A program made the position numbers and the translations under genes. Shown piece after piece: positions 52,148-61,496 of a stretch of 64,000 nt of DNA. How positions within the stretch are numbered: the stretch's first letter is position 1; each line of letters starts with the position of its first letter. This DNA comes from Bacillota bacterium (GTDB lineage Bacteria > Bacillota > Clostridia > UBA1381): contig JAQXIJ010000061.1 in assembly GCA_029007725.1 (NCBI GenBank), positions 27,418 to 91,417 on the forward strand, read 5' to 3'. Below the pieces are notes generated by a model, which searched no databases, had not been told where the DNA came from, and saw only the letters and a list, made by a program, of their open reading frames with translations.

Positions 52148-52462
52148 ATGAAAAAATGTAGAATAACGGTTATGAAAACGACACGCTACGACGACCTGAT
52201 TGAAAAATTTGAAAATCCAATCGAACATGCCTGCGATATGTATGTGGGTCAAACCTTTATTGCAAACGGATGGCATAAGCCGGACGGAATGTGCGGCAGC
52301 GCGTGGGAAAGTATGTCTCAATTTGTCATGGCTTTGGCTCACGGAGGAAGAAATTTTTATGATGGCTGGATGAAAAATGAACGCTCTGCAATGATTTCGT
52401 GCAATGACGGATTCCGCCCGGTGAGTTTTCTGATAGAGGCACTTGACGATGACGCGGATTGA
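52148..52462 (+). CDS. TIGR04076-family protein
   Basis: The 104-residue protein fits the small uncharacterised TIGR04076 family: an ITVMKTTRYDDLIEKF opening, a CDMYVGQTF segment near residue 29, GMCGSAWESM near 48 and the CNDGFRPVSFLI end. Conserved cysteines at about 29, 50 and 88 suggest metal or redox chemistry, but no function is known. ATG 52148 is preferred because GAGG lies nine bases upstream; ATG 52139 is possible. It follows the corA frame by 24 bases. Confidence 0.72.
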   Translation: MKKCRITVMKTTRYDDLIEKFENPIEHACDMYVGQTFIANGWHKPDGMCGSAWESMSQFVMALAHGGRNFYDGWMKNERSAMISCNDGFRPVSFLIEALDDDAD

Positions 52463-52996
52463 TGTAACAAAGAAGTTATTTTCTTATGTATATTCTAATG
52501 TCACCCACCACTTTCGCCAATGGGTAATAAAAAAGTTACAAATAGAGGTGTAACAGCGGATAAAATGATTATAGACTAAGGATAAATATATGAATAGCAA
52601 GCAAAATATTACAGTAAGAGCTGAAAAAATCTGCTTGATAAAAGTCACATACAACAAACTAAAATACGCTTGAAGAGAATGCAATGACGCTAAAACAATA
52701 ATTCTATAACATCAAATAATATTTCAGTATTTTTTCGGATTTTGCACAGCAATGAAATGATGGAAAAATATTTAGGTGTGATGTGAATAATTAGTAATAA
52801 ATAGATAAAATGCTTACGACAACATAGATTATATCATATGTATTTTGTCTAGGTCGAGGGCAGAATTTTCTTACGAAATTCTCTAACCATCTACTTGGGC
52901 AATGGAGGTGTGGAGTGAAACTTTTATTTTAAGAAAAGTGTCACACACTATTTACAATTCAACAAATATACATATCATTGGAATGGGGGAAAAGCT
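52463..52996. other. Gene-poor stretch with fragments upstream of cobO
   Basis: No convincing gene is present in 530 bases. A 27-codon frame at 52590-52673 starts well (AAGGATAAATAT then ATG) and reads MNSKQNITVRAEKICLIK before running out; it could be the start of a decayed gene. A perfect 7-bp hairpin, AGAATTT (52862-52868) and AAATTCT (52876-52882), lies nearer cobO. The cobO ribosome binding site GGGGGA is at the end. Confidence 0.4.
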
Positions 52997-53512
52997 ATGG
53001 AAAATGCCTGTATCCATATATATTACGGTGACGGAAAAGGCAAAACAACCGCTTCGGTTGGGCTTGCGCTCAGGTGCTGTGGCCGGGGCTTTAAGGTCGG
53101 ATTCACTTCGTTTTTGAAAAATTTTAAAAGCGGAGAGCTTATAAACGCACCGTTTAAAGTATTTTCGGATTATCCGGTTGAGGGGTTTTGGTACACCTTT
53201 GACGAAGCAAAACGCGCAAAGGTGCGCTCAGATGCACTTAAAAATCTTGATGAGGTGTTTTCGGCGGCAAAAGCTGAAAAGCTTGATTTGCTTGTGCTTG
53301 ATGAGGTACTCAATGCAGTTACGTTAGGCTGTCTCAGCGAAGATACTCTGATAAAATATCTTGATAACAAGCCGGAGGGGCTTGAGGTGGTAATGACCGG
53401 AAGAAGTACTACCGAAAAGCTGTCCAAAATGGCAGACTATATAAGTGAAATACGGGCGGTTAAGCATCCGTATGACCGAGGACAAAAATCAAGGCTCGGT
53501 ATTGAGGAATAG
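52997..53512 (+). CDS. cobO: Cob(I)yrinic acid a,c-diamide adenosyltransferase (CobO/BtuR type)
   Basis: The enzyme adenosylates cobalamin precursors using ATP. The 171 residues have the P-loop GDGKGKTTAS at about residues 11-20, a Walker-B-like LLVLDEVLNAV near 97, VVMTGR near 131 and the final HPYDRGQKSRLGIE of the family. Other corrinoid synthesis genes are absent, so it may serve salvage. I saw no cobalamin riboswitch upstream. It is followed after 33 bases by the SLH gene, probably by chance. Confidence 0.9.
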   Translation: MENACIHIYYGDGKGKTTASVGLALRCCGRGFKVGFTSFLKNFKSGELINAPFKVFSDYPVEGFWYTFDEAKRAKVRSDALKNLDEVFSAAKAEKLDLLVLDEVLNAVTLGCLSEDTLIKYLDNKPEGLEVVMTGRSTTEKLSKMADYISEIRAVKHPYDRGQKSRLGIEE

Positions 53513-53545
53513 ACAGAGTCAGTATAATTTGGAGGGTTAATTAAA

Positions 53546-55630
53546 ATGAATAAAAAAATACTTTTGTTTTTGATGTGCTTTTTTGCGCTTGGCATGACAG
53601 TCAACGCGGAAAGAATCGATGATGACCGCGTGCAGTCTATTCAGGATATCGGTAATTTGTACGGCGTAACATATAATTCCGGCGAATGTTATGTCGTGGA
53701 CAGCGGTCTGGATATTGTCGCCGGACCGTATAAAACAGTGTCGGATTACAGCGGATATTGCTATGCGGAGGATTACAGCGGAAATAAGATTTTGTTCGAC
53801 CTGGACGGAACGGTAATCGCGGAAACGGACGAAAGCCATGACGTACAGCCACCGCAAAACGGGATATATGTAATTACCGAAATAAAGGAGCAGGGCGACG
53901 CGGATTTTTCGGTATACGATTATGCAACAAAGAAAGAGCTTTTGCACACAAAAGGTTTGTTTAATTATCATCTTGAGCAGCAGCCGGATAAAATGTTTAT
54001 TGAAAAGGACGGAAAATATGCGATAATTGACAGCAAGTGTAATTTCATAACCGATTATATATATGATGATGTGAAAAAGCGGTTTAATCCGGAGTATGTG
54101 CCGTTTCCTAAGGCATATGCAATAGTTGTTCAGGACGGCGTTACAAAATATATCGATTGGAATCTCAATGAGATAAATCTTGATGACTATAACGGCGGTT
54201 TTTTTATCACAAACTGCCGTCATATGTACGGAAATGACGGATTTACCGATTATGGGGACTACTATGTTTTAGAAAGCGGAAACAGGCAGGCTCTGTATGA
54301 TATGGCGTCGGATAAAATTGTAATTCCGTATCAGACGGAATATGAATTTATGCAAATGAACAATAAATATATCATAGTGAAAAAAGGCGATGAAGAAGCG
54401 GTTTTGAACCATTCGGGAGAAATTGTTGTTCCGTATAAAAATCAAAGGCTGTCCTTTACCGATGACGGGCTTGTTGCGTATTATTACTATGACGGCGAAA
54501 CAGGGCACGACGGCGTGCTTAGTCCGGAGAACGGCGAAACCAAGGAAGAACCTCTCGGAAATATGGGATATTTTTATAAGGCGCTCGGTGAAACTAAAAA
54601 AGAGAATATCACACACGGCACTATTGTGTCCGGCGGCAAGGCAGCTGATATACGCAGCGAGGACTTAAGGAAATTTCTTGATGTATACTGGAATTTTGCG
54701 AATTATGAACGTGTAATTGCGCCGCTTGATGCCTACTATAATATAGATGAAACCTATATAAAATTGTGGAATAAGGACGAAAAAAGGTCATATGTGATAT
54801 ACAATAACTCGGCCATTATCGTCGGACAATTCGGCGAACAAACACAGTCGCACGGAACGGAAAAAATAAATTATGTCTGGTATAGGCCTGCTGTCAGCAA
54901 CGGCGCAAATGCCTTGTACAATGCGTTTGAAAAGGTACGGCACACTTATTTTGACAAGCAGTACGAGGGCTATTTTGAGGCGCAGCGTGAAATTACTGAG
55001 GATGACAGGGCAAACATTCCGACAAATAATATTTTGCCGATTGACGGCGCGGATGATTGGGCAAAGCCGGAAATTCAGCGTGCTGCGGCATGCAATCTGC
55101 TTGTATACGATATGACCGGAAAGTATCGGGAGAATATAACGCGCAAAGACTTCTGCCGCTTGATTTACCGGCTGGTAGCGACGGAATTTAATCCGAGCAG
55201 CGATTCGAGAATGGGTTGCCGGACTGTGATACAAGATGTTATTAATGAACGGCAAATGTCAGATAAGGTTAATTCTGTATATTTTTCGGACTGTGTCGAT
55301 TACGAAATAACATTTTTGGCTGCGGCGAATATAATTTTCGGCATGAATGACGGAACTTTTGCGCCGGAAGAAAATATTACACGTGAGCAGGCAGCGGCAA
55401 TTCTGTACAGAACAGCCGAATTTTTAGGAAACAAAACTATGTTCAAACCTGAGCACGGCACACACTATGATGACAATAAAAGTATATCGGATTGGGCAAA
55501 AATGCCTGTTGATAGTATGAATGCGATGGGAATTATGAAAGGCGTGTCGGAAAAGATATTTGAGCCAAAAAAATATTATACGGTTGAACAGGCTGTAGCT
55601 ACTCTACTTAGGATGTATGAATGTTATTAA
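53546..55630 (+). CDS. Secreted WG-repeat protein with three C-terminal SLH domains
   Basis: A signal peptide (KKILLFLMCFFALGMTVNA, residues 3-21) leads a 694-residue exported protein. Residues about 30-330 hold WG-type beta repeats of the KYAIIDSKCNFITDYIYDD kind (near residue 155), likely a propeller-like ligand-binding domain. The C-terminus has three S-layer homology domains (about residues 500-555, 575-630 and 640-694, with FGMNDGTFAPEENITREQAA in the second), which tether proteins to cell-wall pyruvylated polysaccharide. The first SLH copy is the most diverged. Function of the repeat domain is unknown. Confidence 0.85.
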   Translation: MNKKILLFLMCFFALGMTVNAERIDDDRVQSIQDIGNLYGVTYNSGECYVVDSGLDIVAGPYKTVSDYSGYCYAEDYSGNKILFDLDGTVIAETDESHDVQPPQNGIYVITEIKEQGDADFSVYDYATKKELLHTKGLFNYHLEQQPDKMFIEKDGKYAIIDSKCNFITDYIYDDVKKRFNPEYVPFPKAYAIVVQDGVTKYIDWNLNEINLDDYNGGFFITNCRHMYGNDGFTDYGDYYVLESGNRQALYDMASDKIVIPYQTEYEFMQMNNKYIIVKKGDEEAVLNHSGEIVVPYKNQRLSFTDDGLVAYYYYDGETGHDGVLSPENGETKEEPLGNMGYFYKALGETKKENITHGTIVSGGKAADIRSEDLRKFLDVYWNFANYERVIAPLDAYYNIDETYIKLWNKDEKRSYVIYNNSAIIVGQFGEQTQSHGTEKINYVWYRPAVSNGANALYNAFEKVRHTYFDKQYEGYFEAQREITEDDRANIPTNNILPIDGADDWAKPEIQRAAACNLLVYDMTGKYRENITRKDFCRLIYRLVATEFNPSSDSRMGCRTVIQDVINERQMSDKVNSVYFSDCVDYEITFLAAANIIFGMNDGTFAPEENITREQAAAILYRTAEFLGNKTMFKPEHGTHYDDNKSISDWAKMPVDSMNAMGIMKGVSEKIFEPKKYYTVEQAVATLLRMYECY

Positions 55631-55677
55631 GTATCATAAATCATTGTAAAAGAACCTGCAAAAAGGGAAAAGAAAAC

Positions 55678-55717
55678 AACTCCTGAGGCGGAATAAAAAA
55701 CTGCCACAGGAGTTTTT
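55678..55717 (+). terminator. Terminator of the SLH-protein gene
   Basis: AACTCCTG/CAGGAGTT, extended inside by GGC/GCC, is followed by TTTTT. Confidence 0.88.
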
Positions 55718-55811
55718 GGTACCTTTTATTTAGTGTTGCAGAAGAGAATTATTAAATATTACATCGAATTAATTTGTGTGTTTTTTTGTTAATTTGTTTA
55801 GAAAATGTTAA

Positions 55812-55840
55812 TTGAAATACATTATTTTTGGTGATATATT
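55812..55840 (+). promoter_or_regulatory. Promoter of the SGNH hydrolase gene
   Basis: TTGAAA (55812-55817) and TATATT (55835-55840) are 17 bases apart and 32 bases before the start codon. Confidence 0.7.
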
Positions 55841-55872
55841 ATAACTACAATACTAAATGAAGGAGAAAAGGT

Positions 55873-58515
55873 ATGAAAAAGATTATTTCTATATTGCTGG
55901 GCGCAGCAATTATTTCATCATCTTCGGTTGTGACGTTTGCGGAAGATAGCACGAATGATGTGCAGATAAATGCTTTATCGGCATATACGTCAAAACTTTG
56001 TACAATTAATTCCACAATTACGGATTTGCCTGAAAATGTTACGGCAGATGAGCTTGCGGATTCGGTAACAAATGCTGTATCTGGTGTTTCGGTTCAAAAT
56101 GCCGAAGGGGCGGAAATAAGTGGAAAAACACCTGTAACAAAAGGCTGTGTTTTGATTATTGACGGCAACAGATTTGTTATTGGTGAACTGATTAGGAACA
56201 GCTTTGAAAGTCCGTACGGATTTTTCTCGGGATCCCAAAAATTTGATATTAAGTATAATTCAAATGCCGGTTCGCCGTCGTTTAAAGAAAACAGCTATGC
56301 GCAAACTGGAGTAAAAAAGCTCGGTGATCCGTTTTATGTGTTTGACCCTGATCAAAGCCGCACAACATGGGATGCATACATGGCACTGAGTGATGCATAT
56401 TCAAATACAAGATATTGTATGGCTTCTTTTGATTTTATGATTCAAAATTCATCGGAAGTTATAGGAACAAATACAAATGTTTGGAATGAAAAATCAAATC
56501 CATCAAGCGGTTCCAATTCTTTGGGAAGCACTAACAAAGACGCATATCAAGCGATAGATCCGTTTCTTATAAGCTCTACAGACGGAGTTGTCGTTCCGGC
56601 CGCATCAATCAGCGGAGTTGATACCGATGTAAAAATAGCAGATATTGATGTCGGAAAATGGTATCACTTTGCAATAGAAATTGAAAGTGACGATACGTAT
56701 TCTTCAGGCACAATTACAAGCAAACCGCTTGTTACTATTTACTTAAACAACAGGACGTATTCGTACTATATGGATCTCGTATCACCGGGCATCCGGAACT
56801 TGAGATTGGCTCCCACCAAGGGAACAAAAGTAAACTTTGACAACATATTTTCTTACACTGTGCAGGAAACCGGAACAATTGCGCATAAGTATAAACCGTC
56901 AATGTTTAAGTATGCTACATTTAGTGTAAAATATGGTTCTTCGTATTCGATTTTCAGTAATGTAATCAGAGGAATAAAAAAGAATAGCACATCTGTTGGC
57001 GAGGTCCTTGCGCAGTTGAATGTATCGGACGATGCAACATCTGTTAAGGTATTCAATGATACCGCATGCACCAAGGAAGCCAAAGACGACGACATGGTGA
57101 CAAACAATACAGTTTTTGTGATAGGATCTAAGGGCGGATTTAATATAGAAACGCTGTACAATTATTATACGCCTGAACAGCCGTCCAGTGCATCTGATTT
57201 CAAAGTGAATGCAGATTGGACAGATGACAACGGATATTATTATGGATACGGAGATATAACGGCAGCTCAGGTAAAGGAAAAAGTTGTAGCCGATGTAAAT
57301 GCAACCGTGCAGGTGATTGCAAAAGACGGAGCAACAGAACTTGCGGATTCCGACATAATAGAACGGGGAGCAAGCATAATTGTAACATCAGAAAACGGTA
57401 AATCAAAGACAAAGAAGATTTTTGGTGATGCAAAGTGCAGGCTTTTGGAGCCGATATGCACGGTTAACGGATTGAATGCAGACAAGAGCTTGGCGGATGA
57501 CGCATCTTTGGACGTATCACTTAATGTAGACTGTTTCTATCCTGATGAAAAAAATGAATATGCATTAATTTTATCCGAATATGACGGTTCAGAACTATTG
57601 GATTGCAGAGTAACACCATTTAAGGCGACAACTGCCGGAACGAGTACAATTAGCACAACGTTACCTTTGAAAAACGGAAATGATATCAGTTATAAGGTAA
57701 TGGTTTGGGACAGCATGTCAAATACTGTGCCGTTAAAAATGACAACTACGCTTACAAACAAGCTGGCAGGCAAGACAATTGCGTTCTTCGGTGATTCGAT
57801 TACAGGCTTATGGGATCCGGGATACCCGGGATATGTGCAAGATTTGATAGGAGTTGAGGCAATAAATTGCGGCATCAACGGTACTACTGTTGCCGACATG
57901 ACGGATGATGCCCATAAATATTATTCTATAGCCTACAGAATACGTGCGCTGCTTGATACAAGCATTGACAGACAGCCTATGATTGATTATGCAAAAAATA
58001 ATACAAGCGATACAACGCTGCAGCATTTGCAGAACGGATTAAACCTTGACATTTCTCAGCTTGACGCAATAACAATGCTTTACGGTACAAATGACTTTAC
58101 TTATTGTAATCCTCTTGAAAATGTAAATGATCCCAAGGATACAACTACAATTAAAGGCTCTATCAGATATACGGTTGAACAGCTGCATGCAGCAAATCCT
58201 GATATGAAGATTATCATATTCCTGCCATTCTACCGTGATAGACAAACCAAAACAAGCGATACCGTGACAGACAGAAAAAATTCCGATGATTATACAAACA
58301 CTATCGGCTTATATGTAAGAGATTACGGCAATGCAATAAAAGAGGCTGCCGACGAATACGACTATGTTGACTGCTATGATTTGTATGAACTGAGCGGAGT
58401 TGATAGATATAACTATCAGAAATATCTATATGACGGACTGCATTTCAGCAATCCTGACGGTTTGAAAATGATTGCAAGCAAACTATCAGACTGCATAATA
58501 AAATCTTTTAATTAA
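55873..58515 (+). CDS. Secreted SGNH/GDSL-family hydrolase (probable carbohydrate esterase)
   Basis: The 880-residue protein begins with a signal peptide cleaved after about residue 23 (IISSSSVVTFA). A lectin-like (concanavalin-type) region lies around residues 120-340, with VGKWYHFAIEIE near 260 shared in style with the next gene, followed by beta-rich linker domains. The C-terminal catalytic domain has the SGNH blocks: FGDSITG (Ser near residue 641), NCGINGT near 665, YGTNDF near 737 and DGLHFS near 854 with the Asp-His pair. Such enzymes often remove acetyl groups from plant polysaccharides; the substrate here is inferred. ATG 55873 follows AAGGAG. Confidence 0.87.
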   Translation: MKKIISILLGAAIISSSSVVTFAEDSTNDVQINALSAYTSKLCTINSTITDLPENVTADELADSVTNAVSGVSVQNAEGAEISGKTPVTKGCVLIIDGNRFVIGELIRNSFESPYGFFSGSQKFDIKYNSNAGSPSFKENSYAQTGVKKLGDPFYVFDPDQSRTTWDAYMALSDAYSNTRYCMASFDFMIQNSSEVIGTNTNVWNEKSNPSSGSNSLGSTNKDAYQAIDPFLISSTDGVVVPAASISGVDTDVKIADIDVGKWYHFAIEIESDDTYSSGTITSKPLVTIYLNNRTYSYYMDLVSPGIRNLRLAPTKGTKVNFDNIFSYTVQETGTIAHKYKPSMFKYATFSVKYGSSYSIFSNVIRGIKKNSTSVGEVLAQLNVSDDATSVKVFNDTACTKEAKDDDMVTNNTVFVIGSKGGFNIETLYNYYTPEQPSSASDFKVNADWTDDNGYYYGYGDITAAQVKEKVVADVNATVQVIAKDGATELADSDIIERGASIIVTSENGKSKTKKIFGDAKCRLLEPICTVNGLNADKSLADDASLDVSLNVDCFYPDEKNEYALILSEYDGSELLDCRVTPFKATTAGTSTISTTLPLKNGNDISYKVMVWDSMSNTVPLKMTTTLTNKLAGKTIAFFGDSITGLWDPGYPGYVQDLIGVEAINCGINGTTVADMTDDAHKYYSIAYRIRALLDTSIDRQPMIDYAKNNTSDTTLQHLQNGLNLDISQLDAITMLYGTNDFTYCNPLENVNDPKDTTTIKGSIRYTVEQLHAANPDMKIIIFLPFYRDRQTKTSDTVTDRKNSDDYTNTIGLYVRDYGNAIKEAADEYDYVDCYDLYELSGVDRYNYQKYLYDGLHFSNPDGLKMIASKLSDCIIKSFN

Positions 58516-58540
58516 AATTTATTTTCAAGGAGATATATCA

Positions 58541-59893
58541 ATGAAAAAGAAATTTTTTCAAAAAATGGTGGCAGTGTTGACCGCGACGGTATGCATTTTA
58601 ACAAACGGTGCGCTTGCTGCGACATTACCGGAAAATTCAACATCCGGATTAGGCGATCAGAACTTTAACAATCCGGATGTAAATAAAAAAATATTGGTTA
58701 GTGACTGGACAAATGGAAATTTCTGGCTTCAAAGAGTGGTTGCTATGACCGAAACAGATGGTGATAATACATATGCGAGAATGATTGATGTAACGGGAAG
58801 TTGGGGACGTGCAGATGCGGTAATCAATGCAACGAATCTGACCGCGTCTGATACGCTGAAATTGTCGTTTAAATATAACAATGGTGATAATTCGGACCGT
58901 TCTATACGGTGCAACGATTATGGCAGCTCAGATCTGGTTAACTTTAATTCGGACGGTACGGTGACATTATGCGGCGGTGTAAACCCGATGACATATGTTC
59001 CGGGAAAATGGTTCACGGTTGATCTTTATATTCACGGTCAATCACAATTTTTCTCAGTAGTTCTGACGGATGAAGATGGTAACAAACAGCACGCTCTCGG
59101 CTATCAGAGCGAAAAGTTCGGACAGTATAGTTCTCTGCAGTTCAGAAACCATACTTCAAAAACACCGTGGTATGTGGACGATATTAATGTAAAAATTATG
59201 AGCACAATGGACGCTCTTGATGAAGCTAAAACAAGCACACAGGACTTTTCAAATATTGATGGTACATTAAATGTAACAAATATCAGAGGGGCAGATCAGT
59301 TCCTTGTAGGCGGAACAAAAGAAACTCTTAAAATAGAAAAAGCAACCGGAGTTTGTGGAAAGGATGCACAAGATGTTTCGCTACACGCATATTATACAGG
59401 CACATCGTTGAGCAACAACGTATGGCAGTGGATTGCTATGGGAGATAGCACAGTAAGCAAAATTTACTCATTTGATTTTTGCAACAACGATAATAAGGTA
59501 AGCAAAAATTTCCAGTTTAAGATCGGAAGCACAAAAAAATTTATATACTTCTCACCAAACGGTGAAATTACATTCAGCAACAATGCAAACGGTGCGGTAA
59601 ATGACGGAACTGCTGCACAGAAATGGCCGCTGCTGCAAAATTATGACATTGGTAAGTGGTATCATATAGATTTACTTATGGATACAGATTATAATATTGA
59701 TATTTATATTGACGGCGTATTGAAAGGAAGTTTTAAAACAGATAATATAGGAGATTTTGGCGGTACGGCATTTAACTTTAACGGCGGACAGGATATGTCT
59801 TTCTATTTGGACAATACCTACTTCAATATTGGTAAAAAAGAAGATTTGCTTGCAAAGATTAAAACAACCGAGACTTCTGTTGAAGAAAAATAA
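58541..59893 (+). CDS. Secreted protein with two concanavalin-like (LamG-type) domains
   Basis: A signal peptide (residues 1-26, ending ILTNGALA) precedes two similar beta-sandwich modules, about residues 40-225 and 240-440. Each has the same late strand pair: VPGKWFTVDLYIHG near 150 and DIGKWYHIDLLMD near 370, followed by a strand with a short turn (YIDGVLKGSF). These resemble LamG/laminin-type lectin modules and the region in the upstream SGNH protein. No catalytic domain or wall anchor is visible. It lies 25 bases after the SGNH gene and is probably co-expressed as a glycan-binding helper. I do not recognise a named family. Confidence 0.72.
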   Translation: MKKKFFQKMVAVLTATVCILTNGALAATLPENSTSGLGDQNFNNPDVNKKILVSDWTNGNFWLQRVVAMTETDGDNTYARMIDVTGSWGRADAVINATNLTASDTLKLSFKYNNGDNSDRSIRCNDYGSSDLVNFNSDGTVTLCGGVNPMTYVPGKWFTVDLYIHGQSQFFSVVLTDEDGNKQHALGYQSEKFGQYSSLQFRNHTSKTPWYVDDINVKIMSTMDALDEAKTSTQDFSNIDGTLNVTNIRGADQFLVGGTKETLKIEKATGVCGKDAQDVSLHAYYTGTSLSNNVWQWIAMGDSTVSKIYSFDFCNNDNKVSKNFQFKIGSTKKFIYFSPNGEITFSNNANGAVNDGTAAQKWPLLQNYDIGKWYHIDLLMDTDYNIDIYIDGVLKGSFKTDNIGDFGGTAFNFNGGQDMSFYLDNTYFNIGKKEDLLAKIKTTETSVEEK

Positions 59894-59964
59894 ATATAGT
59901 GACATGTAGAAAACATTAAGAGAGATGCTGCGTGAAAGATGCAACATATCTTTTTTTGCACGAT

Positions 59965-61362
59965 CTATTTTTTTATACTGTTGGCGAGGCGCGATACGGC
60001 TTCTTCAATTCTGTCGTCCTCGATGCCGGAATAATTGATTACTATAGTATGAGCACAGGTGCATGGTATGCTGTGAAAATAGTGCGACAGGCACACGGCG
60101 TTTATGCCGTTTTTTCTTGCTGAGGCGACAACCTCTTCGTCAGTCATATTGGTATCGATGTGCAGCAGAAAATGCAGTCCGGAGGATTCCTCTGATATTT
60201 TCGAAATTCCCTCAAGCGAACTTTTGTTTATGCAGGACATAATGAAGTCACGTTTTTTTCGGTAATAATTGCGCATACGGTTTATATGCTTTTCAAAATA
60301 TCCATTTGAAATGAAAGCGGCAAGCGTATATTGCTCAAAAGTAGAGACGGTACAGGAATAGAATCCGAGCTTATTGTAGAAGTTGTTTATCAGATGCGGA
60401 GGAAGAACCATATAGCTTATGCGAATTGTTGACGCAAGACTCTTTGTAAAGGTATTCATGTAAATCACCTTTTCAGAAACATCAATGCTTTGAAGCGACG
60501 GAATGGGATTCCCCATAAGGCGAAATTCCGAGTCATAATCGTCCTCAATGATATATCGGTTATCGGATTTTGAAGCCCAGCCCATAAGCTCATAGCGACG
60601 GCTTACAGGCATGATTTTTCCGGTGGGGTAGTGGTGCGATGGAGATATATGCAGAACATCGGCATTATGCTTTTCGATATATTCTATGTCAATTCCGTTT
60701 TCGTCCATAGGTGCAAAAGTGCAGTCCACATTGTTACTTTTATAAATCTGATATACCTTCATATATCCCGGATCTTCTACAGCGTATCTTTTGTCATATC
60801 CCAAAAGCTGAACCAAGAGCCCATACAAATATTCTGTTCCGGCACCTATAAAAATTTGTTCCGGAGATGCTGAAATTCCTCGGAAATCGGCCAGATACCG
60901 GCAAATTTCAATGCGCAACTCGTCTATGCCGTTGTACGGTGAATTTTGCATTAGCTCAGCACTTTTATCTAAAATTACACCTCGCATAAGCTTCGACCAA
61001 ACTGAAAACGGAAATTTTTTTGGATTTGTCTGGTTACTTACAAAATCGGCAAAATATGTTTTTTGTGCCCTTTCAGCGGCGGCAGACATTTTCGGCACTG
61101 CATTACTTTTCAAGGGCGTGTCGATGTCAGCGGCAAAAAAACCGATTTTTGGAACTGAGTAAACGTAACCTTCAGCCAAAAGCTGCTCATATGCATTTTC
61201 GACCGTAACTGTGCTGACGCCAAGATTTTTTGCAAAAGCCCGCTTTGACGGAAGACGCGTTTTGGATGGAATGTTTCCGTCTAATATGTCTTTTTTTATA
61301 CATTCATAAAGATGTTCATAAAGCTTTTTGCTACCGATGTCCACAAAAGAATATGTAAGCAT
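59965..61362 (-). CDS. pdxR: MocR/PdxR-type regulator (GntR helix-turn-helix fused to aminotransferase fold)
   Basis: PdxR-type proteins bind pyridoxal phosphate in an aminotransferase-like domain and control vitamin B6 synthesis. The 465 residues have an N-terminal GntR winged helix (about residues 10-75, LPSKRAFAKNLGVSTVTVEN) and a fold-type I aminotransferase domain with the PLP lysine in NTFTKSLAST near residue 307 and EDDYDSEF near 277. ATG 61362 follows GGAGG; an upstream start at 61407 is unlikely. It is divergent from pdxS-pdxT across an 10-bp perfect inverted repeat, the normal pdxR arrangement. Confidence 0.9.
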   Translation of the reverse strand: MLTYSFVDIGSKKLYEHLYECIKKDILDGNIPSKTRLPSKRAFAKNLGVSTVTVENAYEQLLAEGYVYSVPKIGFFAADIDTPLKSNAVPKMSAAAERAQKTYFADFVSNQTNPKKFPFSVWSKLMRGVILDKSAELMQNSPYNGIDELRIEICRYLADFRGISASPEQIFIGAGTEYLYGLLVQLLGYDKRYAVEDPGYMKVYQIYKSNNVDCTFAPMDENGIDIEYIEKHNADVLHISPSHHYPTGKIMPVSRRYELMGWASKSDNRYIIEDDYDSEFRLMGNPIPSLQSIDVSEKVIYMNTFTKSLASTIRISYMVLPPHLINNFYNKLGFYSCTVSTFEQYTLAAFISNGYFEKHINRMRNYYRKKRDFIMSCINKSSLEGISKISEESSGLHFLLHIDTNMTDEEVVASARKNGINAVCLSHYFHSIPCTCAHTIVINYSGIEDDRIEEAVSRLANSIKK

Positions 61363-61375
61363 AACTGACCTCCGT

Positions 61376-61421
61376 CTGACCATATAAAAAATATGTATTC
61401 TGGACATTTACATATGGTCAG
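61376..61421. promoter_or_regulatory. Candidate PdxR operator (inverted repeat)
   Basis: CTGACCATAT (61376-61385) and ATATGGTCAG (61412-61421) form a perfect 10-bp inverted repeat with 26 bases between. The right half lies between the -35 and -10 boxes proposed for pdxS, so bound regulator could block or tune that promoter. Confidence 0.65.
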
Positions 61422-61430
61422 ATATATTAT
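61401..61430 (+). promoter_or_regulatory. Probable pdxS-pdxT promoter
   Basis: TGGACA (61401-61406) is followed after 18 bases by TATTAT (61425-61430). The match is moderate, as expected for a regulated promoter. Confidence 0.5.
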
Positions 61431-61454
61431 ATTATAGTTTGTGAAAAAAGTCAA
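61426..61454 (-). promoter_or_regulatory. pdxR promoter
   Basis: On the minus strand TTGACT (61449-61454) and TATAAT (61426-61431) are 17 bases apart. It overlaps the pdxS promoter, so the two transcripts start back to back. Confidence 0.75.
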
Positions 61455-61496
61455 TAATTCATACCAATTTATACAACAGAAAGGGAATGAGGTAAC

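Noticed and set aside
52463..52996. Cobalamin riboswitch before cobO
   Set aside because: The conserved B12-box sequence GCCACTG and the rest of the core are absent.
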